Notes under the pieces: generated by a model | The model's database searches: none | What the model was told of the DNA's origin: nothing | What the model saw: only the letters and a program-made list of their open reading frames with translations | Source of the DNA: Tepiditoga spiralis | Lineage (GTDB): Bacteria > Thermotogota > Thermotogae > Petrotogales > Petrotogaceae | NCBI RefSeq assembly: GCF_014701195.1 | Contig: NZ_AP018712.1 | Location: 576,501-640,500 of the forward strand | DNA: 64,000 bases | Direction: 5' to 3' | Position numbers and translations under genes: made by a program | In this document: positions 9,269 to 17,353 of the stretch, piece after piece | Numbering within the stretch: position 1 is the first letter of the stretch | Layout: every line of letters starts with the position of its first letter

Positions 9269-9796
9269 TATTTTATATTCACTTCTTAAAATTCCCATTA
9301 TTATTTCATCATAATATTTTCCTTCTTTAAATATTTCTTGTCTTAATCTACCTTCTACTACAAAACCAACTTTTTTATATGACTTTATAGCTCTTTCATT
9401 AAAACTATATACGTTTAATTTTACTTTATTAATATTCATTTCATTGAAAATAAAATCAACTAAGATCTTTAAAGCTTCTGTTCCATAACCTTTATTCCAA
9501 TAGGGTTTACCCAAAAATATTCCAACTGTTGCTACTGAATTTTTCCAATCAATTTCATTTATACCACAACCACCAATATATTTTTCTGTCTCCAATAATT
9601 CTATTGCAAAGGAATAACTTGACGTACTCATAGGATTTAAACTTTCATAAAATTTAATTTCATCTTCATATCTAAAAGGAAATGGAACACCAGGTCTTAA
9701 AAATTTAGTTACATCTTCATCATTAATAAATTCCATAACAAGTTTTAATTCTTCTCTTTTGTAGGCTCTTAACCTTATTTTATTTCCTTTTAACAT
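9266..9796 (-). CDS. GNAT family N-acetyltransferase (RimJ/RimL-like)
   Basis: 176 residues, the usual length for a single-domain GNAT. It begins GNKIRLRAYKREE, typical of RimJ/RimL/SpeG-like enzymes. The acetyl-CoA binding segment is represented by GKPYWNKGYGTEAL, followed by the beta4-alpha4 VYSFNERAIKSYKKVGF motif and a C-terminal IIMGILRSEY. It should transfer acetyl from acetyl-CoA to an amine; the substrate (ribosomal protein, polyamine or small molecule) cannot be told from sequence. It stands alone between the tRNAs and an unknown gene. Confidence 0.88.
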   Translation of the reverse strand: MLKGNKIRLRAYKREELKLVMEFINDEDVTKFLRPGVPFPFRYEDEIKFYESLNPMSTSSYSFAIELLETEKYIGGCGINEIDWKNSVATVGIFLGKPYWNKGYGTEALKILVDFIFNEMNINKVKLNVYSFNERAIKSYKKVGFVVEGRLRQEIFKEGKYYDEIIMGILRSEYKI

Positions 9797-9864
9797 GAAG
9801 ATCCCCTCACTTTTTATAATTTTTTTTATTATATACTATTTTATATTTTTTTGCAAATAAAATT

Positions 9865-9892
9865 AGGAAAGTATTAAAAATACTTTCCTATC
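9865..9892 (-). terminator. Terminator overlapping the end of the 9874-10824 gene
   Basis: AGGAAAGTATT and its complement AATACTTTCCT form a hairpin at 9865-9889 that includes the stop codon; a T-rich stretch follows on the minus strand. Confidence 0.6.
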
Positions 9893-10824
9893 TTTTTTAT
9901 TCTTTCTATTATTGATTTTTCGTTTTTTGTTATAGAATCTACAACTAACATATCTAATATTTCTATAAATTCTTTATCTGTTTCTTTTTCTATTATATCT
10001 TTTAATTCAAAAAGTTCATTTATTATATTTGTGTTTTCTTTTAAGTCATAAAAAATATTGTAGATATCTTCAGAATTTAAGTATAAATCTTTTTTTATTT
10101 GATTAAAAGAATTTCTTATTTCTTCTATACTTATATTTTCTAATGTTACTTTGACTATTCCATTACTAATTATTTTTGTATTTTGTGGTTTAAAATTTTT
10201 TAATATTGATCTTTCTAAAGTGATTCTTAAAATTAACCATAAAAGTTTTTTTTCTATTTCATCATCTAACATATTTGCTATATTTATATATTTTTGTAAG
10301 TCTATTCCAAAAATTAATACTTTTCCAGAACTTTTTATTTCAATTTTGTATAGTAATTCATTTGAAATAAAGAAATCAAATAAAGTGTCTCTTATTGAAT
10401 CCATTATTTGCATTGAATAATCTAATTCTTTTATAGTTTCTAAATCTTGAAATTTATTTTTTTTGAAATTTTCTTTCAGTATTATTATTTCTTTATTTTT
10501 TATGAATAATTCTAAAAAATTATAAAATTCTTCCCAAATAGATGGAATAGAGATTTTTTTCGGTCTATAATAAACTTTTGTTATTTCCATAATATCCCAA
10601 GATAAATCTATTACTTCTTCATTATTAATCCATTCATCAGCCCAAAAACTTAAAACGTTTTCATAATCAACTAAAATAGCATATCCATCTCCATTTTTTA
10701 TTGAAGTTCCTTTAAATAATATTATGGATGGATATGGAAATTCTGTCATATTTTCAGAGGTTGTAAATGAAATAACTGAATTTTTAATTTTATCTATATC
10801 TTTAAATACATGAATAAAACTCAT
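9874..10824 (-). CDS. Uncharacterised protein, paralogue of the 21879-22820 gene
   Basis: 316 residues, not recognised as a named family. It shares an N-terminal block with the protein at 21879: YPSIIxFKG, then a glycine-rich GxGxAIL(V/I)D, then VLxxWA. It also shares a central block, GKVLIFGIDLQKY against GKMIMFSIDLSSY, followed by KK(L/F)LWLIL. There is no signal peptide, membrane segment or metal-binding motif; the C-terminal half is helical and charged, suggesting a cytoplasmic protein. AGGAG lies before the ATG. It sits alone, facing away from the pilus operon. Confidence 0.75.
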   Translation of the reverse strand: MSFIHVFKDIDKIKNSVISFTTSENMTEFPYPSIILFKGTSIKNGDGYAILVDYENVLSFWADEWINNEEVIDLSWDIMEITKVYYRPKKISIPSIWEEFYNFLELFIKNKEIIILKENFKKNKFQDLETIKELDYSMQIMDSIRDTLFDFFISNELLYKIEIKSSGKVLIFGIDLQKYINIANMLDDEIEKKLLWLILRITLERSILKNFKPQNTKIISNGIVKVTLENISIEEIRNSFNQIKKDLYLNSEDIYNIFYDLKENTNIINELFELKDIIEKETDKEFIEILDMLVVDSITKNEKSIIERIKKIGKYF

Positions 10825-11316
10825 AACATCTCCTCCAAATATGGTTTATACTAAAATTATAACATATTTTTTATGTTTTTTTAATTTCTTAATAAAATAT
10901 GATAAAATAAGTTTGTGGTTATTCTTTTGATTTTGAACCTATGAATTTTATTCTATATTCTTTAATAGTGATGGTAGTGATAGAGTGATGTTTATAGTTG
11001 AAAAGTGCTCTTTTTTATTTTTTCATACTATTTTTATCCGTCGATACTTTATCGACTTACAAAATTTTTTTGAACAGGTTTATGTTGATAATTTTTTTTA
11101 ATACCTTTGTATATAAAGGTTTATGTTGAAAAGTTATTTTAGTTGTTATTTTATAAACATTTTCGTTTATAACTTGGTTGTTATTTTTTTATAAACATTT
11201 TCGTTTATAACTTAGTTGTTATTTTGGTTGATAAGTTATCTTTTTATTTTTATAGATGCTTTTTATAGCTTATTGTTTTTGAACTAATTTTTGTTGATAA
11301 TTGAGGAGTGAGTGAT
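10825..11316 (+). promoter_or_regulatory. Long leader region upstream of pilus operon with several hairpins and a tandem repeat
   Basis: No convincing gene. An extended -10 (TGATAAAAT, 10900-10908) lies near the left edge. Downstream are palindromes GTCGATA-CTT-TATCGAC (11040-11056) and ACCTTT-GTATAT-AAAGGT (11103-11120). Two tandem units at 11141-11175 and 11176-11213 each hold TATAAAC-ATTTTC-GTTTATA. The motif GTTGATAA/GTTGAAAAG recurs. A 37-codon frame from ATG 10988 to 11101 is open but has no good ribosome-binding site. The arrangement suggests a structured 5' untranslated region of the pilus operon. Confidence 0.5.
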
Positions 11317-12453
11317 TTGAAAAAGCTTTACGAGGTTTTTGTTTATGATAAACTTTTAAAAACCTCTTATAAAACTTATTTTATAGGAAAAAATGATCAA
11401 GAATTCTTTGGGTTTTTAAGTTATGATTTTAAGATTATAAACATTAAAGTTGTTAATTTAATTTTTGGTTCAAAAGTTTTATCAACATCTTCAATGAAAT
11501 TTTTAACTAGTAATTTATATATACTTTTAGATTCTGGTGTATCTTTATTGGATGCCTTATCTTTTGTTATTATGAATAATGAAGTTGATAGTTTACTGCG
11601 TGGAGTATTGTTTAAAAGTTATTTGATTCTTAGAAAAGGTTCTGATTTAAAAACATCCTTTACTTTTAAAGAATATGATGATTATTTTATTTATAGTATC
11701 AGCATATGTAAGAATAAATCTTCTTTTATAAATGTTCTTAAGTCTTTATCTAATTATTATGAAAATGTTGAACTTACACGTTCAACATTGAGTAAATCTA
11801 CATTATATCCTTTCATGGTTTTAACTTCTATCTTATTTTTATTAACCTTTTTAAAACTTTATTTTCTACCTAAAATTTCTTTACTTTTAAATACTACTAT
11901 AACTTTTAGATTTTCAACCTTTATGTTGGTATCTTTTTTATTTCTAAATTTATCTTTTTTTATTATTTTTATTTTATCAAAAAAGAATGATATTTATGTT
12001 TCAAAAATACCTTTTTTAAAGAACTTTTATAAAAATTATTTATTTTATAAGTTTTCAAGAGATATAAATCTTTTAATACATAATGGATTATCTTTATATT
12101 ATGCTTTTAATATTGTTATATCAAATATAAACTCAAATTATTTAGCATTAAAATTTACTAACATTGCTGTAATGCTTGAATCTGGATTTGATATTATAAA
12201 TGCTTTTTCTGAAATAAAAGATATACCTGAATTTGCTTTAGCATTTTCTTTAACTGAAAAAACAGGTAATAGCAAAGAGTTATTTAATTATTTGGAAAAA
12301 TTTTTTTATCAAAAATTTACTTTATTTGTTGATAAAGTTTATAAGTTAATAGAACCATTTTTTTTGTTAATTCTTTCAATAATAGTAGCTTCACTTACAT
12401 ATGAACTATATACCAATATTTTTTTAAATGGAGTTGATTTGAGTGAATTATAA
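11317..12453 (+). CDS. GspF/PilC-like inner-membrane platform protein
   Basis: 378 residues. This family forms the inner-membrane core that couples the assembly ATPase to pilin insertion in type IV pili and type II secretion. Visible are two GspF-type repeats, LYILLDSGVSLLDAL and INLLIHNGLSLYYAF, each followed by a hydrophobic segment. C-terminal membrane helices IEPFFLLILSIIVASL complete the fold. The TTG at 11317 is eight bases after GAGGAG; GTG at 11308 is the alternative. First gene of a cluster encoding a pseudopilin, two assembly proteins and a secretin. No assembly ATPase is present in this cluster. Confidence 0.85.
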   Translation: MKKLYEVFVYDKLLKTSYKTYFIGKNDQEFFGFLSYDFKIINIKVVNLIFGSKVLSTSSMKFLTSNLYILLDSGVSLLDALSFVIMNNEVDSLLRGVLFKSYLILRKGSDLKTSFTFKEYDDYFIYSISICKNKSSFINVLKSLSNYYENVELTRSTLSKSTLYPFMVLTSILFLLTFLKLYFLPKISLLLNTTITFRFSTFMLVSFLFLNLSFFIIFILSKKNDIYVSKIPFLKNFYKNYLFYKFSRDINLLIHNGLSLYYAFNIVISNINSNYLALKFTNIAVMLESGFDIINAFSEIKDIPEFALAFSLTEKTGNSKELFNYLEKFFYQKFTLFVDKVYKLIEPFFLLILSIIVASLTYELYTNIFLNGVDLSEL

Positions 12454-12844
12454 ATCAGGTTTTTTAAGTTTTGAAATAATTATATATCTTTTAATAGAAA
12501 TAATTTTTTTTGGAGCAACGAGTTTTTTTATAAGTTCAAAGTTATATGATTATTTTGATGAACTTTCAAATAAAGCAATGATTACAGAAATGATTTTAAA
12601 TTTAAGAATTACATCATTAACTAATAGTTATGATAAAAGTTCTGCATTTGTAGGTTCAGTTTATTTAAATAATGGTTTTGGTATTTTAAATTATAACTTT
12701 AAATTTAATTCAGGAATTTTAAAAAGAGTTTCATTTGTTGATGGAAAATATGCATCTTCTGGAGGTTTTTTTGAAGATGATAAAAATAAAAAATTATTGA
12801 ACTTAATTCCAGTTACAGGAGCTATAACTAAAAATGACTATTAA
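12443..12844 (+). CDS. Type IV pilin-like / pseudopilin protein
   Basis: 133 residues. It starts with a short basic leader and a class III cleavage site: KSG cut before FLSFE, with Glu at +5 of the mature protein. A hydrophobic helix of about 20 residues follows. This is the prepilin peptidase signature. The rest is a small globular domain with no recognised match. The GTG start overlaps the end of the platform gene by 11 bases, so translation is probably coupled. Confidence 0.8.
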   Translation: MNYKSGFLSFEIIIYLLIEIIFFGATSFFISSKLYDYFDELSNKAMITEMILNLRITSLTNSYDKSSAFVGSVYLNNGFGILNYNFKFNSGILKRVSFVDGKYASSGGFFEDDKNKKLLNLIPVTGAITKNDY

Positions 12845-13616
12845 AAAAAATAAAGTATGTATAGGAGATATTGATGGATTTATAAAACCTTTTAAAGGAG
12901 AATTTGAATTAAAAAAACAGTATTTTGATGAAATAATTAATAAAAAAATTGTTTTTTTTGAATTAGATAAAAATGAATATTTTATTTGTTCTAAAAAAGA
13001 GTATTTAAAGCATAAATTTGATTATGTTTATGATGAATTTATTCCAATACAAATCATTTTATATTTTTTAAAAAAAGAAGGAACTTTTAAAACAGAATTT
13101 GGAATATATACTGTTGTAAAAGAAGATAATAATTTTTTAGTTTTTAAAAATGATAAAAATAATATAGAGAATATACAAAATCTTTCAGTTAAAAATTTTA
13201 AAGATAATGCAAAGGATATTTTTAAAATCAAATCTTATTTAAGAAAAGGAATAAATATTTTTTTTAGTGTTTTCATAATATTTTTAATTTTTATAAATAT
13301 AAAATCAGGAATAAATCTTTTTACAAAGTTTAATTATGAGCTAAAAAAAGAAAAACAAGAAACAAATGATTATAATCAATATTCTAATTTAGTTCAAAAT
13401 CAAAAAAAAAGACTTAGCGAATTTTTTGATTATTTAAATAAAATAGATGCAAAATTAATAACTTTTAATTATAGTGGGATTAAGTTACAAGCAAGAGTTA
13501 TTTTAAGAATGGAGTATGGAAAAAAAATAATGGGAAAATATGCAATAAAAGAAATATCAAGATTAGAATTTGATGGTTATGGATACGCAATACTTGATAT
13601 TTTTGAAGGAGATTAA
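12834..13616 (+). CDS. PilN/GspL-like inner-membrane assembly protein (tentative)
   Basis: 260 residues with about 130 cytoplasmic residues, one membrane segment (about 137-157, rich in Ile/Phe), and a periplasmic part starting with a charged coiled-coil-like stretch. This layout and the position between the pilin and a PilP/GspC-like gene match the GspL or fused PilM/PilN alignment subcomplex. Sequence similarity alone would not establish this. The ATG overlaps the previous gene by 11 bases. Confidence 0.6.
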   Translation: MTIKKNKVCIGDIDGFIKPFKGEFELKKQYFDEIINKKIVFFELDKNEYFICSKKEYLKHKFDYVYDEFIPIQIILYFLKKEGTFKTEFGIYTVVKEDNNFLVFKNDKNNIENIQNLSVKNFKDNAKDIFKIKSYLRKGINIFFSVFIIFLIFINIKSGINLFTKFNYELKKEKQETNDYNQYSNLVQNQKKRLSEFFDYLNKIDAKLITFNYSGIKLQARVILRMEYGKKIMGKYAIKEISRLEFDGYGYAILDIFEGD

Positions 13617-13617
13617 A

Positions 13618-14196
13618 ATGAAAATTAAACTTTTAATTATAGTTTTTCTTTTTTTTATATATATTTTTTTAAATACATTTAATTTTAAACCAAAAGAAAA
13701 AGAATATACTATAAAAGATTTTGATTTAAAAAATGGAGTATTAAATTATCAAGAAACTAAGTTGTTATTAAGCAATATTTTAAATACTAATGTATTAATA
13801 AAAAATATAGATATTAAAAGAGAAAACTTTTCTCTTTTAAATATTGAAAAAGAATATAATATAAAAATACAAAAATTTTATCCAGGGTTTAATTATACAA
13901 AAATAAAAAATGAAAATTATACAAAATTAAATACAAAATTAAATACAAAATTTTTGAATGTAATAAAAATAAACTTTAATACAATTTGGAAATTAAAAGA
14001 TACATTTAAAAGATTTGATGCATCATTTTCAGGATATATAAAAACACAAAATAAAAAAGAAGCTTATATATACTTTAATAAAGAAATAATTAAAGTATAT
14101 AAAGGAGATAAATTAGGAAATAGAAAAATAATAGAAATATTTGAAGATGGAATATTATTATTAACAATAGACAATTCTTTTGAGGTGATATTGTGA
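13618..14196 (+). CDS. PilP/GspC-like periplasmic assembly protein (tentative)
   Basis: 192 residues from the ATG at 13618, which follows AAGGAG; a longer frame starting within the previous gene is rejected. One N-terminal membrane anchor (residues 4-20) is followed by a periplasmic region. The last 60 residues resemble the homology region of GspC/PilP: a beta-rich pattern of GYIKTQ, YIYF..EIIKVYKGDKLGN, and IIEIFEDGILLL. That region docks on the secretin N0 domain, in agreement with the secretin gene next door, whose GTG overlaps by four bases. Confidence 0.65.
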   Translation: MKIKLLIIVFLFFIYIFLNTFNFKPKEKEYTIKDFDLKNGVLNYQETKLLLSNILNTNVLIKNIDIKRENFSLLNIEKEYNIKIQKFYPGFNYTKIKNENYTKLNTKLNTKFLNVIKINFNTIWKLKDTFKRFDASFSGYIKTQNKKEAYIYFNKEIIKVYKGDKLGNRKIIEIFEDGILLLTIDNSFEVIL

Positions 14197-16166
14197 AAAA
14201 ATTTTTTTTAATAATTTTTATTTTTTTTGTTATTATAATGAATGCTTTTAATTTGGAGTATGAAAATAATAATAATGTAATTATTTTTGAAAAAAATACA
14301 AACTTAATAGTTAAATCATCTTTTTCAAAAACTATTCATAAGATAATTATTAATAAAAATTTTGAAGAAAAAACAATTAAAGTAAAAAGAGGGATTATTT
14401 CTGAAATAAAAACTAAAGATAATATAATTACAATAAAAACATTGATACCAACTACAATAAATATTGAAAATAACAAAGTATACTTTCCTTCTAGTAAGTT
14501 ATTAAATGTAGATAAAGTCTATTTTGAAAAAATAAAATTAAAAGATTTATTTAAGATTTTTACAGATTATATGAATTGGAATTGGATAAAAACAGATATT
14601 ATACCAGATAAAGATATATCAATTTCTACAAAAGAATTTAGAATAGAAGATTTTATAAGAATATTAAAAAATATTTATAGTATAAATACTATTTTTTTTA
14701 ATAAAAATACAGTTATTTTAAGTAAAAAAATTTTGGATATGCAAGATACTATGCCGTTAATAATAAATTCTAAACAGTTGATAAAAAATGAGAATGAAAA
14801 TAAAATAAAATATTTAATTATAGATAAAAATATAACAATTATTCCTTTAAAAAAATTATTCAATATTAAAGTTGTTGAATTAAAAAATAATTATGTTGTT
14901 AAAATAGAGTATAAAGATATTGAATCTTTTTTTTATATTTTAAATAACTTAAAAAAACATAATGAAACAAATATAAAAAATACAATTACTAATGAAAGTA
15001 CAACAATTATTTTAAGTTCAAAGTATGATTTAAAAAACATTACTAATTTTTATGGATTAAATTGTGTTAAAAGCAATGATGTTTTTATAATAAACGGAAA
15101 AACAAATGATATAAATAACTTTTTAAAATTGGAAGAAAAATTAAAAAAATTAGAAAAAAGTAAAAAAACTATAAAAGAAAAAGTGAAAAACATAGAAAAA
15201 AAAGAAGAAAAAGACAAAATATTAAACAAATTGTTAATAATACCCTCTAAAATTAATAATATTTTTGATAAAATATTGTTGAAGGAAAATATAAAATTTG
15301 AAAAAATAGAAAATAATATTTATATAATTAAATATACAAAAGATAAAGAAGAAATTTTAAAACAAATTATTCAAACTTTAAAAGTTGATACTTTGAATGG
15401 AAATGTTTCACTAAAAAAATTAATAAACTACTTGGCAAAAATGGAAAAGATAAATACTATATGTGATTTTAAAGATATAGAAGTTAGTGTAAATGATTAT
15501 GATCTTACTTTTAATAATATATTAAAATGTTCAATTTCTAAAGGAATATTGTATAATTATATTGATAAGAATACAATAAGATTTTTTCAAGATAAAAAAT
15601 TATTAAAATATAGAATATATGTTTTAACTGGAAATAATATTAAAAGTATTAGTACAAAAGATTTATACTTAATGGCAAAAATGAATTTTTCAAATTTAAA
15701 AGATACAAAAAGTGAGTTTTTTTTAATTTCAAATCCAATAATATATGTAAATGAAAATGAAACTTCTGAAATGAATTCAGTATTATCAGTTCCAATAATG
15801 GATACAGAAAATAAAGTAATATCCAAAATTGAATCTGGATTTAAATTAAATATTATTGGAAAGTTAGATAGAATAACAAATATGATAGAAACAAAGATAA
15901 ATTTGAGCATAAGTGAAATGAAAGATCAAGATAAAAATATTGTAGATGAAAGAAGTATAAAAACAATTTTAAAAACAACAAATGGTGGATTTATAAAGAT
16001 TGGATCTATGTCATTTGAAAAAAGTATAAATAAAAAAATAGGAATACCATTTTTAAAAGATATACCAGCTATTGGAATTTTATTTTCTACAAATGAACTT
16101 ACAAATACAAAATTTGATATGATAATATTATTAAATGTTCAAGCTATGAACAAACCGGAGGAATAA
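14193..16166 (+). CDS. Secretin (PilQ/GspD family) outer-membrane channel
   Basis: 657 residues beginning with a signal-peptide-like hydrophobic stretch (residues 4-18). The N-terminal half contains divergent N0/N-domain-like segments, including KKLINYLAKMEKINTICDF. The C-terminus has the secretin signature: GSMSFEKSINKKIGIPFLKDIPAIGILF, in which VP(F/V)L.DIP..G.LF is diagnostic. Multimers form the gated outer-membrane pore for pili or secreted protein. The start is a GTG after GAGGTGA. Last gene of the pilus/secretion block, two bases from a MEMO-family gene. Confidence 0.85.
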   Translation: MKKFFLIIFIFFVIIMNAFNLEYENNNNVIIFEKNTNLIVKSSFSKTIHKIIINKNFEEKTIKVKRGIISEIKTKDNIITIKTLIPTTINIENNKVYFPSSKLLNVDKVYFEKIKLKDLFKIFTDYMNWNWIKTDIIPDKDISISTKEFRIEDFIRILKNIYSINTIFFNKNTVILSKKILDMQDTMPLIINSKQLIKNENENKIKYLIIDKNITIIPLKKLFNIKVVELKNNYVVKIEYKDIESFFYILNNLKKHNETNIKNTITNESTTIILSSKYDLKNITNFYGLNCVKSNDVFIINGKTNDINNFLKLEEKLKKLEKSKKTIKEKVKNIEKKEEKDKILNKLLIIPSKINNIFDKILLKENIKFEKIENNIYIIKYTKDKEEILKQIIQTLKVDTLNGNVSLKKLINYLAKMEKINTICDFKDIEVSVNDYDLTFNNILKCSISKGILYNYIDKNTIRFFQDKKLLKYRIYVLTGNNIKSISTKDLYLMAKMNFSNLKDTKSEFFLISNPIIYVNENETSEMNSVLSVPIMDTENKVISKIESGFKLNIIGKLDRITNMIETKINLSISEMKDQDKNIVDERSIKTILKTTNGGFIKIGSMSFEKSINKKIGIPFLKDIPAIGILFSTNELTNTKFDMIILLNVQAMNKPEE

Positions 16167-16168
16167 AA

Positions 16169-16978
16169 ATGATTAGAAGAGCAAGATTTTCTGGAAGTTT
16201 TTATCCCCAAAATATTGAAAAATTAAATGAATTAATGAATTTTTATTATGATAATATAAAATTGTGCAATAAATATTCCGAACCAATAGGAATAATAGTT
16301 CCTCATGCTGGGTATATTTATTCTGGAAAAATAGCAGCTTTAGCTTATAAAAAAATTTTTAATACTTCTAATTTTAAAAGAGTGTTTTTAATAGGACCAA
16401 ATCATAGTGGAATAGGAAGTAATATTTCAATATACGATGAAGGTAGTTGGGAAACTCCATATGGAAAAATAAAAGTTGATACTAAAATAGCAAAAAAAAT
16501 AATAGAAACACTTAATATAAATAATGATATATCAGCACATTATTATGAACATAGTCTTGAAGTTCAATTACCATTTTTACAGTATGTATTAAAAGATAAT
16601 TTTAGTATAGTACCCATAACCTTAAAAGATCAAAGTTTTTTAACTGTAAAAAATATTGCAAAAGTTTTAAAACCACTTTTGAAAAAAGGTGACTTAATAA
16701 TAGCCTCTACTGATTTGAATCACTATGAAAAACAAGAAATAACTTATGAAAAAGATTTAAAAATAATTAAAGCAATTGAACAGAAAGATGTTGAGGATTT
16801 ATATATACAAATTGAAACAAATGATATAACAATGTGTGGATATGGAGCTGTAGGTATTTTATTAAATTTAGAATTTAAAGATGTGAACATACTTGGACAT
16901 ACTACAAGTGGAGATGTTACTTATGATTATTCTAGTGTTGTAGGGTATATGTCTGCAATTTTAAAAAATAGTGTATAA
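16169..16978 (+). CDS. MEMO1-family protein (AmmeMemoRadiSam system protein B)
   Basis: 269 residues covering a complete MEMO fold related to class III extradiol dioxygenases. It begins RRARFSGSFYPQN and has IIVPHAGYIYSGKIAA, LIGPNHSG, HSLEVQLPFLQY, IASTDLNHYE and CGYGAVGILL, which carry the conserved His/Asp/Cys residues. In many prokaryotes MEMO occurs with AMMECR1 and a radical SAM protein; neither partner is next to it here. The exact reaction of the family is unsettled. GGAGG precedes the ATG. Confidence 0.92.
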   Translation: MIRRARFSGSFYPQNIEKLNELMNFYYDNIKLCNKYSEPIGIIVPHAGYIYSGKIAALAYKKIFNTSNFKRVFLIGPNHSGIGSNISIYDEGSWETPYGKIKVDTKIAKKIIETLNINNDISAHYYEHSLEVQLPFLQYVLKDNFSIVPITLKDQSFLTVKNIAKVLKPLLKKGDLIIASTDLNHYEKQEITYEKDLKIIKAIEQKDVEDLYIQIETNDITMCGYGAVGILLNLEFKDVNILGHTTSGDVTYDYSSVVGYMSAILKNSV

Positions 16979-16996
16979 TATATGGAGGTGTGAGCT

Positions 16997-17338
16997 ATGG
17001 TAGTTCAAACTGAATTTGGATCAGTTAATATTAAATCTGAAGTAATTCAAGATATAGTATATAAAGCTGTTTTAGAATCTTATGGTACTGTAGATACTGG
17101 AAAACAAGGTTTTTTTGACAAAATAGCTAATCTTTTGACAAGAGAAGAAACAAAAGGAGTTAATGTTTTAGAAGAAGAAGGAAGAATTATTGTTAATTTA
17201 GATTTGGTATTGGAATATGGTCTTCCAGTAAAAAAAGTAGCTGAAAATACACAAGAAAATGTTTATCATAGAATAGAATCCATGTTAAATTTTGACGATG
17301 TCATTGTTAATGTAAATATAGCTGGGTTAAAGTTTTAA
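16997..17338 (+). CDS. Asp23/Gls24 family envelope stress-type protein
   Basis: 113 residues, typical length. An N-terminal TEFGSVNIKSEVIQDIVYKAVLESYGTV is followed by NLDLVLEYGLPVKKVAENTQENVYHRIESML and the final VNVNIAGLKF that defines the family. Such proteins are small cytoplasmic or membrane-associated factors of unclear mechanism. It lies directly upstream of a DAK2/FakA-like gene, a pairing conserved in Firmicutes and Thermotogota, which suggests a link to lipid or envelope metabolism. Confidence 0.9.
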   Translation: MVVQTEFGSVNIKSEVIQDIVYKAVLESYGTVDTGKQGFFDKIANLLTREETKGVNVLEEEGRIIVNLDLVLEYGLPVKKVAENTQENVYHRIESMLNFDDVIVNVNIAGLKF

Positions 17339-17353
17339 GAAAGGGTGAGTTTG

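Noticed and set aside
10988-11101. 37-codon small gene in the pilus operon leader
   Set aside because: No Shine-Dalgarno sequence, and the frame crosses the hairpins; kept only as a remark in the leader entry.
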